A DNA stretch of 10,568 nucleotides from CAZOBJ01 sp964577825 (lineage in GTDB: Bacteria; Planctomycetota; SZUA-567; JAFGNG01), in the NCBI GenBank assembly GCA_964577825.1, contig CAZOBJ010000103.1:1-10568 (forward strand), given 5' to 3'. The position numbers and the translations under genes are program-made. The notes under the pieces were generated by a model, which had not been told where the DNA came from, searched no databases, and was given only the letters and a program-made list of their open reading frames with translations. Below, piece after piece: positions 1 to 6,366 of this stretch (positions are counted from its first letter, which is position 1; each line of letters opens with the position of its first letter).

Positions 1-44
1 TGTCAAGACCACATCGTGCGGGATTTAAGGTGGAAGCGGTAAGG

Positions 45-97
45 GGCGCTGTCGCGACGGAGGGAGGGCGTAGCCCGACCGGAGTTGCGACAGCGCC
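45..97. repeat. Long inverted repeat (14-bp arms) upstream of the R-M gene
   Basis: The arms at 45-58 and 84-97 are complementary over 14 positions, with 11 perfect outer pairs (GGCGCTGTCGC against GCGACAGCGCC), then one G-T wobble and two more pairs. A smaller GGGC/GCCC stem (66-69 with 73-76) is nested in the loop. There is no T-tract, so it is not a classic intrinsic terminator. It could be the end of a mobile element, a REP-like sequence or a structured RNA from an upstream gene. The sequence does not decide between these. Confidence 0.5.
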
Positions 98-117
98 GGC
101 GGTCTCCAAACCGCCGG
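96..117. repeat. Perfect 8-bp hairpin CCGGCGGT/ACCGCCGG
   Basis: The arms 96-103 and 110-117 are perfectly complementary around a six-base loop (CTCCAA). It follows directly on the larger inverted repeat and shares its last two bases, so the two structures form a tandem pair. The loop looks like a tryptophan anticodon loop, but the stem register is wrong for a tRNA. Confidence 0.5.
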
Positions 118-156
118 TCGCCTCCTGCGTTCCAAAGTACGCCTCATGGGGCGTGC

Positions 157-202
157 GCCAGCCGGGCGCCTGGTGCGGCTCGCGCACCAGGGCCGCGCTG
201 GC
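157..202. repeat. Extended stem-loop 90 bases upstream of the R-M start
   Basis: An outer stem GCCAGC/GCTGGC (157-162 with 197-202) encloses a 9-bp perfect stem (169-177 with 183-191, core CTGGTGCG/CGCACCAG) with a five-base loop. It lies immediately before the weak promoter proposed for the restriction-modification gene. It could be a binding site for a controller protein or the 3' end of an upstream transcript; no T-run follows it. Confidence 0.45.
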
Positions 203-227
203 ATTCCGCTGGCCAAGTCCGTAGAAT
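198..227 (+). promoter_or_regulatory. Possible sigma-70-type promoter for the R-M gene
   Basis: CTGGCA (198-203) and TAGAAT (222-227) are separated by 18 bases and match the housekeeping hexamers at four and five positions respectively. Transcription would start near 234, giving a leader of about 55 bases before the ATG at 289. The -35 match is weak, and its first bases overlap the distal arm of the 157-202 stem-loop. Confidence 0.3.
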
Positions 228-288
228 CGCGGTGCGGGGCGCGGGCCTTGCCCCCTGCGCCTGTGCGTGTGCATAGAGAAGGCTTCGA

Positions 289-3200
289 ATGCCCCAAGAC
301 GCGCCGATCCTCCAGCCCCTGCGCACGTTCGCCGACGCGGTGACGGCCAAGATGACCGCGCTCACCGCGGGCGAGCCCGAGGACCAGGTGCGCGCGCCCT
401 TCGAGGCCTTCATGCACGAGGTCGCCCAAGTCCTGCACGTGGACGTGGTGTGCACGGGCGAGACGCGGCTCGCGGGCCGGCTGGGCAAGCCGGACTACGC
501 GGTGCACGCCTCGGGCCTGTTGACCGGGTACGTCGAGCTCAAGGCCCCGGGCGTGGGCGCGAACCCCGCGCGGTTCACCGGGCACAACAAGGACCAGTGG
601 CGGCGGTTCCGGGCCGTGCCGAACCTGCTCTACTGCGACGGCAACGAGTGGGCCCTGTACCGCAACGGCAAGCGCGAGCGCGCGCTCGCCCGCCTGTCCG
701 GCGACGTGGCCTCCGAGGGCGCCAAGGCCGCGGCGCCCCAGGACGCCGAGGCCGTGCTGGCGCTCTTGCGGGACTTCCTGTCCTGGGCGCCCATCATCCC
801 CACGCGGGGCAAGGGCGAGGCGGCCGTCATCGACCTCAAGGGCCTGGCCGACCTGCTCGCGCCCCTGTGCCGCATGCTGCGCGACGACGTGGCCGAGGCG
901 CTGCGCCACCCGCGGTCCCCGCTCGTGCAGCTCGCCGAAGACTGGCGCGGGCTCCTGTTCCCGGATGCGGACGACCACCAGTTCGCCGACGCGTACGCGC
1001 AGACGGTCACCTTCGCGCTGCTCCTGGCCCGAAGCGAGGGCGCCCAGCCTCTGACCCTGGCCGAGGCGGAGCGCGCGCTCGCCGCGTCGCACAGCCTGCT
1101 CTCGCGCGCGTTGCAGGTGCTCACGGACCCGAACGCCCAGGCCGAGATTTCCGCGTCCCTGAACCTGCTCATCCGCGTGCTCCACGAGGTGCCGCCCGCC
1201 GCGCTGGGCGGGCCGCGCGATCCGTGGCTGTACTTCTACGAGGACTTCCTGGCCGCGTACGACCCCAAGCTGCGCAGAGACGCGGGCGCGTACTACACGC
1301 CCGTGGAGGTGGTGCGCGCCCAGGTGCGGCTGGTGGACGACCTGTTGACCCATCGTCTGGGCCGCGCGCTCGGGTTCGCGGACCCGGACGTGGTGACCCT
1401 GGACCCGGCCGCGGGCACGGGCACGTATCTGTTGGGCGTGGTCGACCATGCGCTGGACAAGGTCCGGGCCCGCCAGGGCGCGGGCGCGGTGCCGGGGCAG
1501 GCGAGCGCGCTCGCGCACAACCTGTACGGGTTCGAGCTCATGGTGGGCCCGTTCGCCGTGGCCGAGCTGCGCGTGAGCCGCGCGCTCCAGGACCGCGGCG
1601 CGGCCCTGCCGCCGGGCGGCAGCCACGTGTACCTGACCGACACCCTGGAGAGCCCGTACACCAAACCGCAGCAGCTGCCCCTGTACCTGAAGCCCATCGC
1701 CGACCAGCACGAGAAGGCCCTGGCCGTGAAGGCAAAGGTCCCGGTCATCGTGTGCCTGGGCAACCCGCCCTACGACCGGCACGAGGCCGCGCAGTCCGAC
1801 AACAAGGCGCGCACCGGCCACTGGGTGCGCTGGGGCGAGGAGGGCGGCGGCGCGCAGCCGATCCTCGCCGACTTCCTACAACCCGCGGTGGACGCCGGAC
1901 ACGGCACGCACGTCAAGAACCTGTACAACCTGTACGTGTACTTCTGGCGCTGGGCCCTGTGGAAGGTGTTCGAAAGCGACACCGCCCCCGGGCCGGGCGT
2001 GGTGAGCTTCATCAGCGCGTCGAGCTACCTGGACGGCGACGCGTTCTGCGGCATGCGCGAGCACCTGCGCCGGGTCTGCGACGAGGTGTGGGTCCTGGAC
2101 CTGGGCGGCGAGGGCCGCGGCACGCGCAAGAGCGAGAACGTGTTCGCCATCCAGACGCCGGTGGCCATCGCCGTGGCCGCCCGCTACGGCCGGGCCGACC
2201 GGTCCGCGCCCGCCCGGGTGCACTATGCGCGCGTCGACGGCGGCCGCGAGGCCAAGCTCGCCGCGCTCGACAAGCTCAACGCGCTCGCGGACGTGCAGTG
2301 GCGAGACTGCCCCGCGGGGTGGCTGGCCCCGTTTCGCCCGGCGGACACCGGCGCGTACTCTGCATGGCCGCTCTTCACGGACTTGATGCCCTGGCAACAC
2401 TCCGGCGTGCAGTTGAAAAGAACATGGCCCATTGCGCCGGACAAGGACACCCTGGTCGAGCGCTGGCAGGCGTTGCTCGCGGCCAGTGACAGGGCCGCTG
2501 TGTTCCATGAGACGAGTGATCGGTCCGTCGACGGATCGTACTCTGCAAGCCTGACGCGGAAGGAGGAAGCGGAGCCTATTGCAGCGCTACCAAGGGATGA
2601 GCCTATTCCAGACGTTGAGCCGTATGCGTACAGGTCGTTTGACCGTCAATGCCTCATTGCGGACGGCCGGGTGATGTCGCTTCCACGCCCCGATCTCTGG
2701 CGCGCGCACAGCGACGCACAGGTGTACTTCACAACCTTGCTCAACCATCCGTTGGGCGAGGGCCCAGCAGCCACCGTCGCAGCGGACATCCCAGACCTGC
2801 ATCACTTCCGCGGTTCATTCGGAGCCAAGGAGGTTGCTCCCCTGTACCGCGACGCGCAGGCCACGCAGCCGAACCTGTTGCCCGGCCTGCTGGACAAGCT
2901 GGCCGAGGCGTACGGCCGCGCGGTCGGGGCCGAGGACGTGGCCGCGTACGTGTACGGGATGCTGGCACATCCCGGGTTCACCGAGCGGTTCGCCGAGGAG
3001 CTGGGCTCGCGCGAGGTGCGCGTGCCCCTGACCGAACGCGCGGACCTGTTCGACCGGGTGCGGGCCGTGGGCGCGCGGCTCTTGTGGCTGCACACGTACG
3101 GCCTCCGCTTCGTGCCCAAGGGCAAGCGGCCGGGGCACGTCCCCCAGGGCCGGGCCCGGTGCGTGCGGCCCGTGCCCGGCGACGAGGACGGGTATCCGGA

Positions 3201-3612
3201 GTCCTACGAGTACGACGAGGGCTCGCGCACCCTGCACGTGGGCCGGGGCGCGTTCGCGCCCGTGGACCCGGAGGTGTACGCGTTCGAGGTCTCGGGCCTG
3301 AAGGTCGTCCGCTCCTGGCTCGGGTACCGCATGAAGCACCCCAAGGGCAAAAAGTCCTCGCCCCTGGACGAGATCAACCCGCGCACGTGGCCGAGCGCGT
3401 TCACGACCGAGCTCCTGGAGCTTTTGTGGGTGCTGGAGGCCACGCTCGCCGAGTATCCGGGGCAGGCCGAATTGCTGTCCGACGTGGTCGAAGGGCCGTG
3501 CATCGCGGCCGACGACCTGCCGCCCGTGCCCGCCCCCGCCCGCAAGCCGCCCAAGCCCCGCAAGCGGGGCGGGCTGGTGGCGCCGGAGGGCGCGCACGGA
3601 GAGGCGCCCTGA
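289..3612 (+). CDS. Type ISP-like single-chain restriction-modification enzyme (nuclease + N6-adenine methyltransferase + specificity domain)
   Basis: This 1107-aa protein should both methylate and cut DNA at one recognition site. Near the N-terminus is a PD-(D/E)XK-type nuclease motif, P68-D69 followed by E83-L84-K85. A helical segment leads to the methyltransferase: a YYTP pre-motif at 335-338, the AdoMet-binding DPAAGTG at 372-378 and the catalytic NPPY at 492-495 that defines N6-adenine (gamma-type) methylases. The C-terminal part (from about 690) carries motifs I recognise from type ISP specificity regions, including PLFTDLMPWQ-like, YRSFDRQ-like, DLHHFRGS-like and LTERADLFDR-like segments. 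No Walker A helicase motif is visible, whereas true ISP enzymes are about 1600 aa with a helicase; this architecture therefore fits a type IIG-like or ISP-related enzyme that cuts without translocation. The start is supported by AGAGAAGG (275-282) six bases before the ATG. Codons for residues 691-850 are unusually A/T-ending. No separate methylase or specificity gene is next to it. The family call is firm; recognition sequence and cleavage mode are unknown. Confidence 0.9.
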   Translation: MPQDAPILQPLRTFADAVTAKMTALTAGEPEDQVRAPFEAFMHEVAQVLHVDVVCTGETRLAGRLGKPDYAVHASGLLTGYVELKAPGVGANPARFTGHNKDQWRRFRAVPNLLYCDGNEWALYRNGKRERALARLSGDVASEGAKAAAPQDAEAVLALLRDFLSWAPIIPTRGKGEAAVIDLKGLADLLAPLCRMLRDDVAEALRHPRSPLVQLAEDWRGLLFPDADDHQFADAYAQTVTFALLLARSEGAQPLTLAEAERALAASHSLLSRALQVLTDPNAQAEISASLNLLIRVLHEVPPAALGGPRDPWLYFYEDFLAAYDPKLRRDAGAYYTPVEVVRAQVRLVDDLLTHRLGRALGFADPDVVTLDPAAGTGTYLLGVVDHALDKVRARQGAGAVPGQASALAHNLYGFELMVGPFAVAELRVSRALQDRGAALPPGGSHVYLTDTLESPYTKPQQLPLYLKPIADQHEKALAVKAKVPVIVCLGNPPYDRHEAAQSDNKARTGHWVRWGEEGGGAQPILADFLQPAVDAGHGTHVKNLYNLYVYFWRWALWKVFESDTAPGPGVVSFISASSYLDGDAFCGMREHLRRVCDEVWVLDLGGEGRGTRKSENVFAIQTPVAIAVAARYGRADRSAPARVHYARVDGGREAKLAALDKLNALADVQWRDCPAGWLAPFRPADTGAYSAWPLFTDLMPWQHSGVQLKRTWPIAPDKDTLVERWQALLAASDRAAVFHETSDRSVDGSYSASLTRKEEAEPIAALPRDEPIPDVEPYAYRSFDRQCLIADGRVMSLPRPDLWRAHSDAQVYFTTLLNHPLGEGPAATVAADIPDLHHFRGSFGAKEVAPLYRDAQATQPNLLPGLLDKLAEAYGRAVGAEDVAAYVYGMLAHPGFTERFAEELGSREVRVPLTERADLFDRVRAVGARLLWLHTYGLRFVPKGKRPGHVPQGRARCVRPVPGDEDGYPESYEYDEGSRTLHVGRGAFAPVDPEVYAFEVSGLKVVRSWLGYRMKHPKGKKSSPLDEINPRTWPSAFTTELLELLWVLEATLAEYPGQAELLSDVVEGPCIAADDLPPVPAPARKPPKPRKRGGLVAPEGAHGEAP
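2359..2838 (+). other. Compositionally foreign segment inside the R-M gene (residues 691-850)
   Basis: By hand count, about 47 of the 160 codons here end in A or T (about 29%). In the 100 codons on either side only about 3 do. The reading frame is continuous and the conserved family motifs are kept, so the segment is functional protein, not a pseudogenic insert. It lies just after the methyltransferase core, where DNA recognition is expected to begin. The simplest explanation is replacement of part of the target-recognition region by recombination with a donor of lower GC content. Confidence 0.7.
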
Positions 3613-3627
3613 CCCCTGTGCGCCCGC

Positions 3628-4143
3628 CTACTCCTCCTCCACCCGGCGGAAGCGGGCCGGGTTGGTGAAGAGCTCGGGGTTGTCCTGGTTCTGCTCGAAC
3701 GCGTGGCGCAGGGCCACGGGCAGCTTGACCTCCTTGTCCACGAGTTCGCTGTTGAGCGTGCGCAGGGTCAGGGTGTCGCCCTCGATCGCGTAGGAGACCA
3801 CGTCGTACCGGTCCTGCATCTCTTCCTCCGGCGGGCCGTCCGTGGTGCCCGCGAGCCGGATCTGCACGCAGGACGTCTCGCCGATCTCGATCGGATACGC
3901 GCGGAAGTACATCCCGTCCTCCACGGAGAATGGGTAGTGGACCAGGTACTCGGTGTCCGAGTACGCGAGCACCAGCATGCGCTCGTCCTCGTCGGGCTCC
4001 TCGCCCTCGTCGGGCACGCCCTGCCACAGGCCCAGGACTTGCGGGTCCACGGGCACCTGCGCCTCTTCGACCAGGGGCGCCGCGTACCGGCACCCGGCTA
4101 CGACCACCACGACCGCGGCCAACCACACGAGCGCGCTCTTCAT
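3628..4143 (-). CDS. Predicted outer-membrane lipoprotein of unknown function
   Basis: The product has 171 aa. It starts with a short basic N-terminus and a hydrophobic stretch ending in a lipobox (V15-A16-G17-C18), so it should be cleaved and lipidated at C18. The residue after the Cys is Arg, which in Gram-negatives favours sorting to the outer membrane. The mature part is acidic, with a Glu/Asp cluster near residues 45-55 and a Glu-rich tail. It appears beta-rich and could be a small barrel or lipocalin-like fold, but I recognise no family. The ATG at 4143 is chosen over an upstream ATG at 4197 because AAGGAG (4151-4156 on the plus strand) lies seven bases before it and the signal peptide begins there. 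It lies 101 bp downstream of rtcB on the same strand and may be read through from it. It converges on the restriction-modification gene with only 15 bp between the stop codons. Confidence 0.85.
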   Translation of the reverse strand: MKSALVWLAAVVVVVAGCRYAAPLVEEAQVPVDPQVLGLWQGVPDEGEEPDEDERMLVLAYSDTEYLVHYPFSVEDGMYFRAYPIEIGETSCVQIRLAGTTDGPPEEEMQDRYDVVSYAIEGDTLTLRTLNSELVDKEVKLPVALRHAFEQNQDNPELFTNPARFRRVEEE

Positions 4144-4217
4144 GGCTTCTCTCCTTCCCTTGTCTGCGGCCCCGGACGGCCGGTGGGCCCGGACCATTTG
4201 TGCGCCTCACCACGCTT

Positions 4218-4243
4218 CGTGCGCCCACGACGCGGGCCGCACG
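4218..4243 (-). terminator. Hairpin directly after the rtcB stop codon
   Basis: On the minus strand, CGTGC-GCCC pairs with GGGC-GCACG around a seven-base loop, with one bulged G, starting one base after the rtcB TAA. No U-tract follows, so it is a weak intrinsic terminator at best. It could instead protect the 3' end or lower readthrough into the lipoprotein gene. Confidence 0.35.
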
Positions 4244-4244
4244 C

Positions 4245-5687
4245 TTACCCCTTGATGCAGGCCAGGGGCTCGAGCTTGGCCGCCTTGCGGCTGATCCCGG
4301 CGAGCTCGCACGCGTCGACCACCTCCGAGACGTCCTTGTACGCCTCGGAGAGTTCCTCGCTGATCGTGCGCCGGCCCGCGCCCTTCACGAGAATGCCCTT
4401 GGCGCGCAGCTCGGCCACGATGTCCCGGCCCCGGGCGGCCTTGCGCGCCTTGCCGCGGCTCATGGCCCGGCCCGCGCCGTGGCACGTGCTGCCGAAGGTC
4501 TGGTCCATGGCCTGTTGCGTGCCGGTGAGCACGTACGAGCAGCGCCCCATGTCGCCCGGGATGAGCACGGGCTGGCCCACCCGGCGAAAGGCCTCGGGCA
4601 CCTCGGGCCGGTCCCCGGCAAAGGCGCGGGTCGCGCCCTTGCGGTGCACGCACAGGGTGCGCTCGACACCGTCCACCGTGTGCGTCTCGAGTTTGGCGAT
4701 GTTGTGCGCGACCTCGTACACGGTGCGCAGGGCCGGGGGCGTGCCGCGGTCGCCGAAGACGTCGGCGAAGACCTCGCGCACCCGGTGGGCGATGGCCTGG
4801 CGGTTGGCGAACGCGTAGTTGATCGCGCAGCGCATGGCCCCGAGGTACGCCCGGCCCTCGGGCGACCCGAGTGGGGCGCAGGCGAGCTGGCGGTCGGGCA
4901 GCGCGATCTTGTACCGCTTGGCCGCCTGGTCCATGCGGTGCAGGTAGTCGTCGCACACCTGGTGGCCGAAGCCCCGCGACCCGCAGTGCACGGTGACCGT
5001 GACCTGGCCCACGGACAGGCCCAGGGCCTCGGCGGCCGCGGCGTCGTAGACTTCCGTCACCCGGTCGATCTCCAGGAAGTGGTTGCCCGAGCCGAGGGTG
5101 CCCAGCTGCTTGGCCCCGCGCTCCCTGGCGTGCGCGGAGACCTGGTCCGGGTCCGCGTTCTGCATGCACCCGTTCTCCTCGATGTGCGCAAGGTCCGCGT
5201 CCGTGCCCAAACCTTGCGCCACGGCCCAGCGGGCGCCCTGGGTCAGGATGTCCGTGAGGTCTGCGTCCGAGAGTTTGCCCCCGCCGGACGCGCCCACGCC
5301 GCAGGGCACCTGCTTGAAGAGTCGGTCCACGAGCGTGGGCAGGCGCGCGGCCACCTCGTCCGCGGTGAGGTCGCTGGCCAACAGCCGGACCCCGCAGTTG
5401 ATGTCATACCCCACGCCGCCCGGGGAGACGACTCCCTCGTCCATGTCAAAGGCGGCCACTCCGCCGATCGGGAACCCGTACCCCCAGTGGATGTCCGGCA
5501 TGGCCAGCGACGCGGCCACGATGCCGGGCAGGCACGCGACGTTGACGACCTGCTGGGGCGCCTGGTCGGCGAGGATCCGGTCCATGAGCGCGCGCGTGGC
5601 ATAGATGCGTCCGGGCACGCGCATCTTTCCCGTGCGGGGGATCTCCCACAGATACTCGGTCAACTGGTTGAGGTCGTTTCGGTTCAT
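4245..5687 (-). CDS. rtcB: RNA-splicing ligase RtcB (tRNA/RNA 3'-phosphate to 5'-OH ligase)
   Basis: RtcB joins RNA ends carrying a 2',3'-cyclic phosphate or 3'-phosphate to a 5'-OH end, using GTP and Mn2+ through a covalent histidine-GMP intermediate. With the start at 5687 the protein is 480 aa, and its active-site residues fall at almost the same numbers as in the well-studied Pyrococcus horikoshii enzyme: D95 and C98 in GYDINCG, H203 in GSGNHFLE, H234 in VHCGSRG, H328 in AHNIAK, and the guanylylated H403 in CHGAGRAMSR. All metal-binding and catalytic positions are present, so the enzyme should be active. An in-frame ATG at 5699 would add four residues, but its GGAG is only one base away. 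The 5687 ATG has the better-placed GGGGCGA and the family-typical beginning. It follows archease by 25 bp in the same direction, a classic functional pair. Expression probably comes from the -24/-12 promoter upstream of archease. Confidence 0.95.
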   Translation of the reverse strand: MNRNDLNQLTEYLWEIPRTGKMRVPGRIYATRALMDRILADQAPQQVVNVACLPGIVAASLAMPDIHWGYGFPIGGVAAFDMDEGVVSPGGVGYDINCGVRLLASDLTADEVAARLPTLVDRLFKQVPCGVGASGGGKLSDADLTDILTQGARWAVAQGLGTDADLAHIEENGCMQNADPDQVSAHARERGAKQLGTLGSGNHFLEIDRVTEVYDAAAAEALGLSVGQVTVTVHCGSRGFGHQVCDDYLHRMDQAAKRYKIALPDRQLACAPLGSPEGRAYLGAMRCAINYAFANRQAIAHRVREVFADVFGDRGTPPALRTVYEVAHNIAKLETHTVDGVERTLCVHRKGATRAFAGDRPEVPEAFRRVGQPVLIPGDMGRCSYVLTGTQQAMDQTFGSTCHGAGRAMSRGKARKAARGRDIVAELRAKGILVKGAGRRTISEELSEAYKDVSEVVDACELAGISRKAAKLEPLACIKG

Positions 5688-5712
5688 CGCTCGCCCCATG
5701 CTCCGCGACAGG

Positions 5713-6153
5713 TCATACGTCGAACAGGATCGAGGCGGTCCAGCCCTGCTCGTTCTTCGCGAGCGTGAGCCCGTGGAAGGTCACGCCCTTGATCTCCATA
5801 TACAGCGCATGGCGCTCGGTGTCGATAGGTTCTCCGGCGACCTTGGCCCGCAGGCGCTGGTCGGTCAACTCGCGCACGTCGAACCGAGAGAAGAGGAGCT
5901 CCTCGGTCTGGTGCACGCGATTGAGCTCCGCAAGCCAGCGCACAAGCAGGGCCTCGCGGTCGGCCGCCTCCACCCACACGTCGCGCTCCTGTTCGGGCCG
6001 CACGGCGCCCGGGTCCGTGACGCACCAGAACATCGCCCAGGCCGCGCGCGCGAAGAGCGTATGCAGGTCCGGCGCGCGCACGGTCACGCCCTCGTCGGCC
6101 GGATGGTCCAGGGGCGCCAGCCAGGGCGGCGCGGTGCGGTCGATGTCTTGCAC
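5713..6153 (-). CDS. Archease, activator of RtcB
   Basis: Archease speeds RtcB guanylylation and allows multiple turnover. The 146-aa product shows the family layout: an N-terminal L-D16-H-P-A-D20-E-G motif matching the family's LDHTADxG signature, a helical LFARAAWAMF segment, an HQTEELLFSRF segment, an IKGVTFHGL segment at about 121-129 and the terminal SILFDV. The start is taken as GTG at 6153. The frame stays open to an ATG at 6342, but the extra 63 residues are low-complexity, resemble nothing in the family, and would lie upstream of the predicted transcription start near 6218. The 146-aa length matches the usual 135-150. A GAGGAG-like ribosome site (AGGAG complement at 6166-6170) is 12 bases from the GTG, which is longer than ideal. 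RtcB follows after 25 bp, so the two are surely co-transcribed. Confidence 0.88.
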   Translation of the reverse strand: MQDIDRTAPPWLAPLDHPADEGVTVRAPDLHTLFARAAWAMFWCVTDPGAVRPEQERDVWVEAADREALLVRWLAELNRVHQTEELLFSRFDVRELTDQRLRAKVAGEPIDTERHALYMEIKGVTFHGLTLAKNEQGWTASILFDV

Positions 6154-6180
6154 GGTTCGACCATGCTCCTCGGCTGTGCT

Positions 6181-6194
6181 GGTTCCAGGGAACC
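6181..6194. repeat. GGTTCC-AG-GGAACC dyad in the archease leader
   Basis: Six-base arms are separated by two bases. The dyad lies between the predicted start of transcription (about 6218) and the ribosome site of archease, so it could be an operator or a small RNA hairpin near the translation start. Its role is unknown. Confidence 0.35.
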
Positions 6195-6229
6195 GATACG
6201 GCCTTCGTCCATTCCCGGTAGAACGATCG

Positions 6230-6244
6230 GCAAACCTCGTGCCA
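6230..6244 (-). promoter_or_regulatory. Sigma-54 (-24/-12) promoter of the archease-rtcB operon
   Basis: The minus strand reads TGGCACGAGGTTTGC, a perfect match to the RpoN consensus TGGCACG-N4-TTGC with the required GG-to-GC spacing. Transcription would start near 6218, about 65 bases before the archease GTG. Sigma-54 polymerase needs an enhancer-binding activator; in Escherichia coli rtcBA this is RtcR. No such regulator gene lies in the window, and I found no convincing activator dyad at 6250-6370. Confidence 0.75.
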
Positions 6245-6366
6245 CGCCGGGGCTCCGGCTGTGCAAAGCGGGCACTACAGTCGCGCAGGGCTTCGGCCTG
6301 GCGTCCGGGCCGGTCGGCGGCGCAACCTACGTACCGTTCCATTGTACATCGCGGCCGCCTTCGCTG

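Noticed and set aside
1..41. Possible 3' end of an upstream coding sequence
   Set aside because: Two frames end in stops here (at 25-28 and 40-42), but the fragment is too short to assign to any gene.
96..117. tRNA-like anticodon arm with a CCA (Trp) loop, and a GGAAGCGG start at 32-39 recalling selenocysteine tRNA
   Set aside because: The stem pairs in the wrong register (eight pairs around a six-base loop), and no matching acceptor end or T-arm follows.
25..1821. Very long open frame antisense to the R-M gene
   Set aside because: It is Arg/Ala/Val/Gly-rich with no motifs, as expected from stop-poor GC-rich DNA, and it overlaps a protein with clear catalytic motifs.
3703..5768. Long plus-strand open frames opposite the lipoprotein and rtcB
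   Set aside because: They are low-complexity shadows of genes whose minus-strand products have complete motifs.
6154..6342. N-terminal extension of archease to ATG 6342
   Set aside because: The residues do not resemble the family, and the region contains the sigma-54 promoter, so it is probably untranscribed from that promoter.
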